Assembly (NCBI GenBank): GCA_012840015.1
Contig: DUMF01000015.1
Coordinates: 36,843-100,842 of the forward strand
Source of the DNA: Bacillota bacterium
GTDB taxonomy: Bacteria > Bacillota > Sulfobacillia > DUMF01
Reading direction: 5' to 3'
Length of the DNA: 64,000 bases
Under the pieces are notes generated by a model that ran no database searches, had not been told where the DNA came from, and was given only the letters and a program-made list of their open reading frames with translations. This document shows, in pieces, positions 16,860 to 25,652 of this stretch (position 1 is its first letter; each line of letters opens with the position of its first letter). The translations under genes and the position numbers were made by a program.

Positions 16860-19162
16860 TTGTTGAGTTCAGCATTGAAAGGCCTCAGCGCCCTGTCGAA
16901 GATCCCATGCAGATAGGCAATGAGCACGCCATAGTTAACTATGGGGACTCCAGCACGAGTCACCGCGTTCAGCCGGGAAAGCATCGCCTTGCGATTGAGC
17001 ATGCATGCCCCACAATGCACCACTAATTTATATTGCTGCAGATCCTGTGGAAAATCGCGCCCGGAGCACCACGAGAAGGATAACGCCCCGCCCACCTTCC
17101 GGTTCAACCAGGTAGGGATTTTCTTCCGTCCAATGTCATCTCCTATGGGGTGGTGAGTACACGCTTCTGCAATCAGCACTCTGTCTCCTGCTTTCAGTCC
17201 AGCCACTGCCTGAGCGCCCTTCACGAGAGTGGCCAGATCCCCTTTATGGCGTGCGAAAAGGATAGAAAAAGATGTCAAAGGCACCTCTTCGGGGACGATT
17301 CGAGATACCTTTCCAAAAGCCTGTGAATCCGTCACCACCAGACGTGGTTTTTGCGCTGCTGCCTCTAAGGTACTCAGCACTCGTTCGAGGCCATCTTCCT
17401 TCGTCACGGTAGCCACTGCACCTGCATCGAGAATGTCCCTGAGAGCCTGCACCTGAGGCAGAATCAACCGCCCTTTGGGCGCTTCTAAATCGATCGGTAC
17501 GACCATCACCACCAGATCTCCCGGCTGCAACATGTCCCTCAGCAAAGGCGGCCCCTCGTAGTCGGGAGGGCAAAGCTCGATCAGGCGCCGTTTCAGCTCG
17601 TCTATCCCGCTTCGATCCCGGTTACTCACTTCGATGACAGGCACCCCGAGCTTCGATTCGATACCTTTCAGTTCAGCAGGAGACAACCGGACTAAGTCGC
17701 TCTTGGTGACCACCGCTAGCAAGGGAAGTTTCTTTTCACGGGCTAGCTCTGCCAGCTTGAGTTCGTATTCCCCCACACCGCGGACGGGATCCACGACCAA
17801 GATGGGTAGGTCCGTGGCATCGAGTATGTCGAAGGTGCGTTTGACACGCATCTCTCCCAACGCACCCACGTCGTCAATCCCCGCTGTATCTACGAGCACA
17901 ACGGGACCGATAGGTAGGATCTCCATCGTCTTGAACACGGGGTCGGTGGTAGTCCCTGGCACGTCCGACACTATGGCTACCCCTTGACCGGCCAGCGCAT
18001 TAATGAGGCTGGACTTGCCAGCATTTCGGCGCCCGAATACTGCTATATGCAACCGCTCCCCCCTGGGCGTCGAACTTAGCGAGGCCACGCCTGGTGCCCA
18101 TGGTCCAGGTTTGGGAGAATGGCCCGGCGTGGCCTCCACAGTACGTCCAAGTCCCGCAGCCATCCGCTGCATGGTTTCCCAAGCTTCCTGGGGAAGCGCT
18201 GCGTTAGATGCCTTGCCGGGGTATATTTCGTATAATGCCGCAAACCGGTGCGGGGTTACTGCGGGCATGATCACGTTGGCGCCACACCGTAGGGCCTTCA
18301 ATCTCCCCTCCGGGTCCAGAGTAGCCAGCGCGGTGGTCCCCGGTAAGTGACAGTACGGCAACAAGAGGCGGGCGATCGCGAGCACGCGCAGGCTGAGATC
18401 GACCTCTCCAGCAGGTTGATCGTGCAAAGGCGTGTCTTCGTGTGGCACGAACGGGCCTATGCCTGCCATTTCCACGTCGAGACGTTTCAGCAGAACGAGA
18501 TCTGCGGCAAGCGAGTCAAGGCTCTGGCCCGGCAACCCTACGATGTTCCCCGAGCCCACTTGATAGCCCAGTGCCCGTAAGTCCTGCAGGCACTTCAGCC
18601 TGCTTTCCAGAGTGCAGCCGGGCCTAAGCTTCTCGAACAACTCCCTGTCCGAAGTTTCGTACTTGAGAAGGTATCTGTCCGCCCCCGCTTCTTTTAAGGC
18701 GCGCAACTCATCGAACGGCCTTTCTCCCAAGCTCAGGGTGACTGCGATATCCTTCCCAAGCCGTGCTGCACCCCGCTTTATTGACCGGATCACGTCCGCT
18801 AAGGTGGCTGCATCGTAGTAAGGGTCTTCCCCCGATTGTAGCACCACCGTGCGGAAACCAACCTCGACGGCAGCCAAAGCCGCCTGCACTATCTCTTCTG
18901 GTTTCATACGGTACCTGGCAAGCTTCCTGTTGGAAACTCTCAGGCCGCAATACAGGCAATCTCGCACGCAACAGTTGGAAAATTCGACAACGGCCCGCAA
19001 GTGGATGCCGTCACCCACATATTGCCGTCTTACGTCGTCCGCTTTTAGGAAAAGCACTTCGCGTTCGGCGCTTCCTTCGCTGCGCCGCAACGCTTCGGCC
19101 ACAAGTCGTTCCAACTGCGCCCAATCGGTACTGCGGGTAAGCTGATCTAACAACTCCAGCAT
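16853..19162 (-). CDS. HydE-HydF fusion: [FeFe]-hydrogenase H-cluster maturase
   Basis: A single open frame of 769 residues joins two maturases. Residues 1 to about 345 are HydE, a radical SAM enzyme with cluster Cys65, Cys69 and Cys72 (CVRDCLYCG), and the TIM-barrel segments VVLQSGEDPYY and GSGNIVGLPGQ. A linker rich in Gly, Pro and Ser (about 346-368) follows. Residues 369-769 are HydF: G1 GRRNAGKSS (377-385), G3 DTAG, G4 TKSD, and the iron-sulfur ligands Cys668, His670, Cys717 and Cys720 (EACTHH and HCGACM). HydE helps make the dithiomethylamine bridge, and HydF is the GTPase scaffold that delivers the 2Fe subcluster. Both halves keep all key residues, so the fusion looks functional. It lies 35 bases after HydG. 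The start is ATG at 19162 with GGGAG upstream. Confidence 0.95.
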   Translation of the reverse strand: MLELLDQLTRSTDWAQLERLVAEALRRSEGSAEREVLFLKADDVRRQYVGDGIHLRAVVEFSNCCVRDCLYCGLRVSNRKLARYRMKPEEIVQAALAAVEVGFRTVVLQSGEDPYYDAATLADVIRSIKRGAARLGKDIAVTLSLGERPFDELRALKEAGADRYLLKYETSDRELFEKLRPGCTLESRLKCLQDLRALGYQVGSGNIVGLPGQSLDSLAADLVLLKRLDVEMAGIGPFVPHEDTPLHDQPAGEVDLSLRVLAIARLLLPYCHLPGTTALATLDPEGRLKALRCGANVIMPAVTPHRFAALYEIYPGKASNAALPQEAWETMQRMAAGLGRTVEATPGHSPKPGPWAPGVASLSSTPRGERLHIAVFGRRNAGKSSLINALAGQGVAIVSDVPGTTTDPVFKTMEILPIGPVVLVDTAGIDDVGALGEMRVKRTFDILDATDLPILVVDPVRGVGEYELKLAELAREKKLPLLAVVTKSDLVRLSPAELKGIESKLGVPVIEVSNRDRSGIDELKRRLIELCPPDYEGPPLLRDMLQPGDLVVMVVPIDLEAPKGRLILPQVQALRDILDAGAVATVTKEDGLERVLSTLEAAAQKPRLVVTDSQAFGKVSRIVPEEVPLTSFSILFARHKGDLATLVKGAQAVAGLKAGDRVLIAEACTHHPIGDDIGRKKIPTWLNRKVGGALSFSWCSGRDFPQDLQQYKLVVHCGACMLNRKAMLSRLNAVTRAGVPIVNYGVLIAYLHGIFDRALRPFNAELNNQ

Positions 19163-19197
19163 TCAGGTCGCTCCCATCTCGCCAGTTCCTCACCTAC

Positions 19198-20586
19198 TCA
19201 AAAGTACAAATCCCGCTCCCCGGCCTCCAGGCGTTTAAGCCTGCGAAGTGTCTCGCTCCTGACCTCCTCGTTGGGAATCTCGGCCACGTGTTGTTCGATA
19301 GCCTGTTCGCCGATGCGCCGAGTTTCCGGTTCGGCATAATCTAAGAGGTACTCTTTGAACGTGAGGATGGCGTTGGGCTGGCATAGCTCCTGAATCCGGC
19401 CTGTTTTCGCCAATGACATGAACCTGTCCCCGGTGCGTCCCCTCCTGTAGCATGCCGTGCAAAAACTGGGCAGGTAGCCCGATTGAGTGATGCTCCTCAC
19501 TATTTCGTCCGGGCTCCTTCTATCCTCAACTGCAAATTGCGGCGAGCTCTCCTCCTCCGGTTCCTCGGGGAGCTCCCGATGATACCCTCCGACTCCCGTG
19601 CAGGAACCCGCGCTGATCTGGGATATGCCTAAGCGGAAGACCTCATCGCGGAAGCCCGGTTTCTCCCTGGTCGAAAGAATCATACCGGTGTACGGAACAG
19701 CTAACCTGGTGATAGCCACCACCTTCTTGAAATCGTCGTCCTTGACCAGGTAGGGAAATTGACTCATGTCAATACCCTCTGCGGGCCTTAGCCGCGGAAA
19801 AGAAATCGTGTGAGGACCTACCCCGAATCGCGCTTCCAGATGCTTGGCGTGCATCACGCAGGCCACCACTTCGTACTTGTAATCGTAGAGACCGAAAAGC
19901 ACGCCGATACCCACGTCGTCGATGCCTGCTGCCATCGCTCTATCCATAGCGGTAGTATGCCAGTCGTAGTCTGCCTTGGGCCCGGAGTGAAGCTGGCGGT
20001 ATGTGTCCCTGTGGTAAGTCTCCTGGAACAGGACGTAGGTGCCTATACCCGCCTCCTTCAACTTCTTGTAGTTCTCCACAGTGGTGGCGGCGATGTTCAC
20101 ATTCACCCTGCGGATCTCACCACGCCCCGAGCGGGTTTCGTAGATAGTGTGGATTACGTCCAGGATGTAGTCTATCGGGCAGTTCACCGGGTCTTCCCCG
20201 GCCTCCAGAGCGATTCTCTTGTGCCCCATGTCCTCCAGGATTGAAACCTGCTCCCTGACTTCGTCCAGCGTAAGTTTCCTCCGGTTGAAGCGGTTGTCTC
20301 TCCTGTAGCCGCAGTACTTACAGTTGTTGACGCAAAAATCGCTCACGTAAAGGGGGGCGAAGAAGACCAACCGCTTGCCGTAGATCTGTTTCTTGATTTG
20401 TGAGGCCGCCTCGAATATTTCTGATAGTAAATCAGGGTCATCCACGTGAAGTAGGGCGGCAACTTCGTTTGGTTCGAGCCCCTTGCATTCCCGGGCCTTG
20501 GCGATGATATCGCGTATGCCAGTGGGAGATACTGCGCGGGAGTCCTCCAGTGCGGAAAAAATCGCTTCGTCGTCGATGAAGTTCAT
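19198..20586 (-). CDS. hydG: HydG, radical SAM maturase of [FeFe]-hydrogenase
   Basis: HydG cleaves tyrosine to p-cresol, CO and cyanide and builds the Fe(CO)2(CN) unit of the H-cluster. The 462-residue protein has the radical SAM cluster cysteines 85, 89 and 92 (CVNNCKYCGY) and the diagnostic C-terminal CX2CX22C at Cys376, Cys379 and Cys402 for the auxiliary cluster. That C-terminal motif separates HydG from ThiH. The ATG has a strong AGGAGGGTAA site. It is followed by the HydE-HydF fusion, so all three maturation activities are encoded by two genes. No structural hydrogenase gene is in the window. A divergent promoter region is shared with sufC. Confidence 0.97.
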   Translation of the reverse strand: MNFIDDEAIFSALEDSRAVSPTGIRDIIAKARECKGLEPNEVAALLHVDDPDLLSEIFEAASQIKKQIYGKRLVFFAPLYVSDFCVNNCKYCGYRRDNRFNRRKLTLDEVREQVSILEDMGHKRIALEAGEDPVNCPIDYILDVIHTIYETRSGRGEIRRVNVNIAATTVENYKKLKEAGIGTYVLFQETYHRDTYRQLHSGPKADYDWHTTAMDRAMAAGIDDVGIGVLFGLYDYKYEVVACVMHAKHLEARFGVGPHTISFPRLRPAEGIDMSQFPYLVKDDDFKKVVAITRLAVPYTGMILSTREKPGFRDEVFRLGISQISAGSCTGVGGYHRELPEEPEEESSPQFAVEDRRSPDEIVRSITQSGYLPSFCTACYRRGRTGDRFMSLAKTGRIQELCQPNAILTFKEYLLDYAEPETRRIGEQAIEQHVAEIPNEEVRSETLRRLKRLEAGERDLYF

Positions 20587-20622
20587 TTGTCTTACCCTCC
20601 TGTAAGGCTTTTTCGCCCGTCA

Positions 20623-20651
20623 TTCAGGTACTGCTTCGGCTCCATTATAAT
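20623..20651 (+). promoter_or_regulatory. Promoter for sufC-sufB, with an overlapping -10 on the opposite strand
   Basis: A perfect TATAAT at 20646-20651 has TTCAGG 17 bases upstream, giving a plausible vegetative promoter with a start near 20658 ahead of sufC. The same A/T block read on the minus strand also gives TATAAT (20649-20644), pointing toward hydG, though a good -35 for it was not found. Two opposed -10 elements in one site would make the two units mutually exclusive or co-regulated; that is inference. Confidence 0.5.
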
Positions 20652-20688
20652 ATGGTGTGGGTGTCCACAGCAAAAGCGGGGTGATTCC

Positions 20689-21426
20689 ATGAGCCTTTTC
20701 GAATTGAAGGACCTGGTAGTCGAAGTCAACGGCAATACGGTCCTGAAGGGAGTCAACCTTAAAATCGGTCAGGGTGAGACGCACGTGTTGTTCGGCCCCA
20801 ATGGATCCGGCAAGACCACGCTGATCATGAGTGCCCTTGGGTTCCCAAAGTATAGGGTGGTCTCGGGTCAAATCCTATTCAAGGGGAAGGACATTTCCGG
20901 AATGAGTTTGGACCAGAGAATCCGGCTCGGCATGGGCATAGCCTTTCAGAGGCCTCCGGTCGTGCCCGGAGTGAAGTTGCGACAGCTAGCCGAAATGATT
21001 GCGCGAACTGATGGGGCGAAATTGCAGAGGGTGGCCGAAGACCTCAACGCCCTGCACCTTTTGGACAGGGATCTGAACGACGGCTTCTCCGGGGGCGAAG
21101 CTAAACGCTCGGAGCTGCTGCAGTTGCAAATGGCCAGCCCCGACCTGGCCTTCATCGATGAACCGGAGTCAGGCGTAGACCTCGAAAGCATAGCCATCGT
21201 AGGCAGGGCCATAAATGCAATCCTCGGCAAGACCAGGGTCAAAGCTGGCAGAACCGCTTCCGCCCTCATCGTGACTCATACGGCTCACATCCTCGATTAC
21301 GTCAATGCGGAGCTCGGTCATGTTCTGGTGGACGGCAGGATCGTGTGTTCAGGCAACCCGCGGGACATATTGCGGGAAGTGAGGGAGCATGGGTTCAAAC
21401 ACTGCGAGGTGTGCACGAATGAATGA
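20689..21426 (+). CDS. sufC: Iron-sulfur cluster assembly ATPase SufC
   Basis: A 245-residue ABC-type ATPase with Walker A GPNGSGKTT (36-44), the Suf-type signature FSGGEAKRSELLQL and Walker B LAFIDEPESGVD; the ESGVD ending is characteristic of SufC. It works with SufB/SufD in the cytoplasm to assemble Fe-S clusters. The open frame extends upstream to 20587, but the ATG at 20689 has a GGGGTGA site and starts at the family N-terminus. The next gene overlaps it by 8 bases. Only one SufB/D-type partner follows and no SufS, SufU or SufD is present, which matches the minimal SufBC arrangement found in archaea and many anaerobes. Confidence 0.95.
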   Translation: MSLFELKDLVVEVNGNTVLKGVNLKIGQGETHVLFGPNGSGKTTLIMSALGFPKYRVVSGQILFKGKDISGMSLDQRIRLGMGIAFQRPPVVPGVKLRQLAEMIARTDGAKLQRVAEDLNALHLLDRDLNDGFSGGEAKRSELLQLQMASPDLAFIDEPESGVDLESIAIVGRAINAILGKTRVKAGRTASALIVTHTAHILDYVNAELGHVLVDGRIVCSGNPRDILREVREHGFKHCEVCTNE

Positions 21427-22660
21427 CAGATTACGGGAGCTGGAACAGAAGGCTTTATCAGCGGTAGAGAAAAGGGCTGCCTACGGTCCAGACATCGACC
21501 TGAACCGCTATCGAAACGTGGGGGAGCACGAAAAAATAGAGGCGCTGGAATCACTTTCCCGGCAGGCCAGGGAAGCCGCGTATATGGCAGGTATCGAGCA
21601 GAACCTCGAGCGCACGGCAGGAACGTACATGCAACTGGATAGTTCCGTCGTGTTCGAGCAGGTGCAACGAGCTTATGGCGGGCAGTTAGAGCTCCTCTCC
21701 ACAGACGAAGCCCTTGCCAAATACGACGGCCTTCCAGAATATTGGTGGCAGGCTGTTCCGGTGGATCAGGACAAATACACTGCACGGGTTGCTTTAAACC
21801 AGACTCATGGCTATTTCATCAGGGTACTACCAGGTCAGAAGGTAGAAAGGCCGGTTCAGGCGTGCCTCCTCGTCGCAGAAAACTTTATCAGCCAGAACGT
21901 ACATAACGTGATCGTGGTAGAAGAAGGCGCCGAAGTTCAAGTGATCACCGGTTGTACCTCCATAACCGGAGTTAAGGAAGGACTACACATAGGCGTGAGT
22001 GAGTTTTACGTGAAACGCGGCGCTCGCCTCACTTTCCACATGATCCATAACTGGGCAGAAAACTTCCATGTGAGACCGCGTACAGGCGTTATAGTGGAAG
22101 AAGGAGGGGTGTTCGTAAACAACTACGTCCTCGTGAAGCCTGTAGGCTCTCTACAAACGTCCCCCAGCGTCTACCTCAGGGGAAAAGCTTCCCGAGCAGA
22201 GATCAATACAATAGCGTATGGCATGAAGCGCTCTGTGATAGACATAGGCTCCAGGATCGTACTGGAGGCACAAGACACCGCAGGAGAATCTATCTCCAGA
22301 GCCGTTGCGGACGACGGCTCCATACTCTACCTTAGAGGGATGTTGGTAGGCAAGACGGACAAGCGGGCAAAAGCCCACCTCGACTGCCGCGGAATCTTAA
22401 AATCACCCCTGGCGAGAATCGTAGCCATTCCAGAGCTAGACGCTGATTCTTCGCCGGAGTGCGATCTGGCCCACGAAGCAGCCGTAGGCCCAATAGACCA
22501 AGAAGCCATCCTCTACCTGATGGCGCGGGGCCTAACGGAAGATGAGGCAGTAGCCACTATCACCAGGGGGTTCATGAACATCGAGCTACCTGGATTGCCG
22601 GAAGCTCTCAGGCGCCAGATAGACCAGGTCATGGAGGCCACCCTGCATCGCGGCCTCTAG
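21419..22660 (+). CDS. sufB: SufB/SufD-family Fe-S assembly scaffold
   Basis: A 413-residue protein of the SufB/D family; the beta-helix core runs from about residue 120 to 330 and the C-terminal DLAHEAAVGPIDQEAILYLM motif is the family hallmark (helix after the core). The expected role is scaffold for nascent Fe-S clusters with SufC. The ATG at 21419 overlaps the sufC stop, indicating coupling. As the only B/D protein it would have to form a homodimer, as proposed for minimal SufBC systems. It ends 1 base before the convergent end of the following M20 gene. Its closeness to HydG and HydEF, both Fe-S enzymes, may be functional. Confidence 0.92.
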   Translation: MNDRLRELEQKALSAVEKRAAYGPDIDLNRYRNVGEHEKIEALESLSRQAREAAYMAGIEQNLERTAGTYMQLDSSVVFEQVQRAYGGQLELLSTDEALAKYDGLPEYWWQAVPVDQDKYTARVALNQTHGYFIRVLPGQKVERPVQACLLVAENFISQNVHNVIVVEEGAEVQVITGCTSITGVKEGLHIGVSEFYVKRGARLTFHMIHNWAENFHVRPRTGVIVEEGGVFVNNYVLVKPVGSLQTSPSVYLRGKASRAEINTIAYGMKRSVIDIGSRIVLEAQDTAGESISRAVADDGSILYLRGMLVGKTDKRAKAHLDCRGILKSPLARIVAIPELDADSSPECDLAHEAAVGPIDQEAILYLMARGLTEDEAVATITRGFMNIELPGLPEALRRQIDQVMEATLHRGL

Positions 22661-22661
22661 C

Positions 22662-23873
22662 TCAGGTCTCCGCGCAAGCAGTAACTACGTCGATCAGCGT
22701 TTGTGTATCAGCTACGACGTTGTCTATGGCGGCATATTCGTTGGGGGAATGGGCTGTGCCCAATAGTGTGGACCATACCACTGCCGCCATCCCGATTCGC
22801 CTCAGGAAGGCGGCGCAAGTACTTCCACCGATACCACCGATGGTCGGCGTTCCCCGCCTCTTCTCGATGGCCGCCATAAGCTTTCGCACCACGGGCGCAT
22901 CCAGAGGGGTAGGCGGCACCGCATCTGCTCTTTGCAGCACCTTGTATTCGATTTTGGCTCCGGTTTTAAATTCGTACTCGGATATCAGGTGTTCGATGTC
23001 CCCCAGGACTGAACCAAGCGGGTATTTGGGTAGCACCCTGCAGTCCATGACGAAGCTATCCGTGCCCGGCAGGATGTTGGGACTGCTGACGTTATCGAAT
23101 TTTTGCGTTATCTCGAAGGTGGAATACGGGGGCTCGAAAAGGTAGTCCCTGGCACCGTACTTGGCTTTCAGAAGATCGTCCAGGTCCGCTCCGAAGTGAG
23201 TACCGATGGCGCTGGCGTTAATGCCCAGGTGAGGAGAAGAAGCATGGGCCTGTTTGCCCTTGATGAAAAACCTCAGCCATAGTACCGCTTTCTCGGCCAC
23301 CTCGATGAACCTACCATCCGGCCTACCCGCGTCCAGCACTATGGCCTCGTCCTTTGGATCGAATATACCCTCGTTTATGAGCCTTACGAGGCCATATTCG
23401 GAACCTGCCTCTTCATCTGCGGGAAAGCATAGACCCAGATTACATTCGGGCTGCCGGCCCGTCCGCTTCAGAGCCAAAACGGTAAATAGGCTCGACACTA
23501 TAGCCTGGATATTATCCTCAGCCCCTCTACCAATGATCCTGCCGTCACGCACCTCCGCCTTGAATGGGTCGGTGCTCCAAAGACTCCTGTCGCCCTCAGA
23601 GACGGTATCCAAGTGCGCCACCAGCCACAGCACAGGTCCGTTCGAGGCCTTCCCGTCCATCTTGAATAGGAGGCTTGGCCGCCTTTTCTGCGGCGTAAGC
23701 TCGTCAGCAACTTCGTAGATCTCGGGTTCGAGGCCCTCCCTTTTCATAAATGACGCAATCCAGCAAGCGCGCTCATATTCCCCCCCGCCGCCATAAGCCG
23801 GGTTAACGGCAGGAATTTCGATCAGTTTGCACATAACTTCTATAATCTCGTCCCTGTAATCAGGTAAATCCAT
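22662..23873 (-). CDS. M20-family metallopeptidase
   Basis: A 403-residue M20 peptidase with VAHLDTVSEG, GRGAEDNIQAIV, the catalytic PADEEAGSEYG, the lid segment KQAHASSPHLGIN and the C-terminal histidine in LGTAHSPNEYA. This subgroup, with GAEDN in place of GxxDMKGG, resembles a group often labelled dipeptidase or diaminopimelate aminotransferase-like in archaea and thermophiles. The substrate is unknown. The ATG at 23873 has an AAGGGGG site. It is not clearly in an operon: the upstream tract is without genes and downstream it converges on sufB. It differs from the M20 proteins at 3835 and 28296, so they are not recent copies. Confidence 0.88.
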   Translation of the reverse strand: MDLPDYRDEIIEVMCKLIEIPAVNPAYGGGGEYERACWIASFMKREGLEPEIYEVADELTPQKRRPSLLFKMDGKASNGPVLWLVAHLDTVSEGDRSLWSTDPFKAEVRDGRIIGRGAEDNIQAIVSSLFTVLALKRTGRQPECNLGLCFPADEEAGSEYGLVRLINEGIFDPKDEAIVLDAGRPDGRFIEVAEKAVLWLRFFIKGKQAHASSPHLGINASAIGTHFGADLDDLLKAKYGARDYLFEPPYSTFEITQKFDNVSSPNILPGTDSFVMDCRVLPKYPLGSVLGDIEHLISEYEFKTGAKIEYKVLQRADAVPPTPLDAPVVRKLMAAIEKRRGTPTIGGIGGSTCAAFLRRIGMAAVVWSTLLGTAHSPNEYAAIDNVVADTQTLIDVVTACAET

Positions 23874-24391
23874 GCAGTAACCCCCTTATAGATAAGTATT
23901 CTACGGACATAGTCTCCCACCTTTCTTCGTAACGCAAAGCGGTAATCGGGTCCTGTTTTGCTAACTTGCCGGCGGGGTAAATCTCGAAGAAGAGCCCTAC
24001 CTCTACTGAATCATACACCCAGCAATAGCGAGCCGCGCGTCACCACTAACGCAAGGATCCTGGCAATCCCGATGTTTCTACTCTCCGCTGCGTGCTAGCA
24101 TACCATCCGCTGGCGACAATAGAGAAGACAAGCAAGATGCAGGTATCTAGATCTCATGGGGAGTGTGCGGGAAACGCTGCGGACCCATCAGTTTGTGACG
24201 GTGCTATTTCCGCTACCAGATTGGAGGCTACTGAAGCTACGGATAGCGACGACTCGTGAGCCAGAGCACGTTGGAGATTTACAGCGCTTTGGGCATACTG
24301 ACGGAACCCGTAAAGCCGAAGAAGGTGTGGGTCAGGCCGCGATAGTAACTAGCGGAGAGAACCAACCTGCGCTGATCACCCCACGTACGCC
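23874..24391. other. Gene-poor tract of about 520 bases
   Basis: No open frame here has family-like sequence. A 79-codon frame on the plus strand (24156-24395) gives no recognisable motif and lacks a ribosome site. Reading all frames shows many stops and no convincing repeat or RNA structure. The tract follows a broken adaptor gene on the minus strand, so it may hold decayed coding DNA, but I cannot identify any. Confidence 0.5.
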
Positions 24392-24686
24392 TTAGTCCCG
24401 GAAAGCCCTCGAGCCACGTCGCCCACGACCTGCAGGTTGGCTGGAGAGCGATCCAGCGATAGGCACATCCACATCCAGGTTCTCCATAACCAGCACTTGC
24501 CCCACCGTACCTGCAACATTGAGGCGAACTTCGACGTTCTCTACAGTGCCCACATTTCCGCTACCCGTTACGGTTACCTCCAGCTTGCCCTTCTTCACCT
24601 GGAAAAGCGAGTTGATTGGCCACCGTGGTTTGCGAGCCAGGTCGCGATCTGATAAGGACAGCAAGTTTTCCGATCACCCAGTTCAT
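24392..24686 (-). pseudogene. Remnant of a membrane-fusion (HlyD/MacA-type) adaptor gene
   Basis: The frame from TTG 24664 contains KKGKLEVTVTGSGNVGTVEN and then VEVRLNVAGTVGQVLVMENL, which match the first strands and the start of the lipoyl-like domain of periplasmic adaptor proteins (typically VTVSGSGTVEPVxxVEVxSxVSGTVxEVLV). The natural start lies in another frame: ATG 24686 overlaps the stop of the upstream gene (ATGA) and encodes MNWVIGKLAVLIR, a likely membrane segment. A frameshift between about 24660 and 24600 is needed to join the two, and the protein then ends after about 90 residues where family members have 350 or more. It is read as a decayed last gene of the envelope-stress operon. 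Confidence 0.6.
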
Positions 24687-25642
24687 ACCCTCCTTAACAC
24701 TACAGAACTCACTCCTGCCGATACCTCGATATCTAAGGAAGTACCAGGCTTACCCCAGTTAGGGCTCGTCCAATAGCCGCCGGACCAGGTCAGCCCCTCC
24801 TCTGCGAAATTGTTGCTACTCAACGCACTCGTCGCTCTTATCCTGATCCCCGCCGCCTCTGGCGCAGACAGCTCGATCTTTGATGCACCTGCTTTTATCC
24901 TTGCCTTAGTATTCATACCGGTATCCCCAAACGTAACTCGGAGGCGCGACGCACCCATATCCAAATCCAGCTCTTCCACCTTGAGCTCACTCATGTCCAG
25001 GTCCGCGTCGCAAGCGCCCACGTCCATTCTGACTGCGATCGGGATGGTTTTATTCAGGCTGAGATCCCAAGTTGCCGAATCCACGGCGCCCCGTTCAACG
25101 TGCCTCAGCTGAACGCGAGCCTCACCACCGCTCACGTTATAGCTGAATTCCGGTTTTGCGCCTGAGTAGCTTATCTTCCCATCGATCAGCATGTCCGTAG
25201 CTGAGCCTAGCTTGAGTCTGCCAGCACCCAGCTTGATATCGTATCTCGCCCTTTGGACTCCGGGCGGAAGCACTTCGCGTATGGTTTGCTCCCCCGGGCC
25301 GAACCGTGGGCCGTCTGGCGGCCACATTGGCCTTTCTGGACGTTCCCTGATCCAGGGTCTGAACCAGAAAAACATCGGTTCGCTAAGCATGTAATAACCC
25401 GGTATTCGCTCTGCCCATGGCGACTTGAGCAACATTCCGCCCACCAAGACAATCAACAGGGCCAATGCCACGAGCCACCCGAAGCTAATCCTCCGCCTGA
25501 CCAGGAGCTCTATTCCCGCCGCTATCAGAAGCACCGGCCAATAGAGCACGAGCATGACCCACGCTGTCCATGGGACGTAGCCCATCGTATTTCCCAGCAA
25601 AACCAACCCTAATAAGAGGAGCAAGAAGCCACCCAACTTCAT
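24683..25642 (-). CDS. LiaF-like / toast-rack membrane protein
   Basis: A 319-residue protein: four short N-terminal membrane segments in the first 90 residues (DUF5668/LiaF-like N-terminal module), then an outer beta-helical domain with alternating short strands such as IKLGAGRLKLG, DVGACDADLDMSEL, LDLDMGASRLRVTFGD and IKAGASKIELSAPEAAG. This repeat of GAxxLxL units is typical of the LiaF C-terminal/toast-rack fold. In Bacillus, LiaF restrains a cell-envelope stress response. The ATG at 25642 with GAGGTG is preferred to GTG 25651. The gene follows a PspC-domain gene within the sigma factor operon, supporting an envelope stress role. Confidence 0.8.
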   Translation of the reverse strand: MKLGGFLLLLLGLVLLGNTMGYVPWTAWVMLVLYWPVLLIAAGIELLVRRRISFGWLVALALLIVLVGGMLLKSPWAERIPGYYMLSEPMFFWFRPWIRERPERPMWPPDGPRFGPGEQTIREVLPPGVQRARYDIKLGAGRLKLGSATDMLIDGKISYSGAKPEFSYNVSGGEARVQLRHVERGAVDSATWDLSLNKTIPIAVRMDVGACDADLDMSELKVEELDLDMGASRLRVTFGDTGMNTKARIKAGASKIELSAPEAAGIRIRATSALSSNNFAEEGLTWSGGYWTSPNWGKPGTSLDIEVSAGVSSVVLRRV

Positions 25643-25652
25643 CCTGCACACC

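Noticed and set aside
23874..24391. Insertion sequence or transposase remains in the gene-poor tract
   Set aside because: No terminal inverted repeats, target duplication or transposase motif could be seen in any frame.
24156..24395. A 79-codon plus-strand frame in the gene-poor tract
   Set aside because: No ribosome site, no family resemblance and biased composition; treated as chance.
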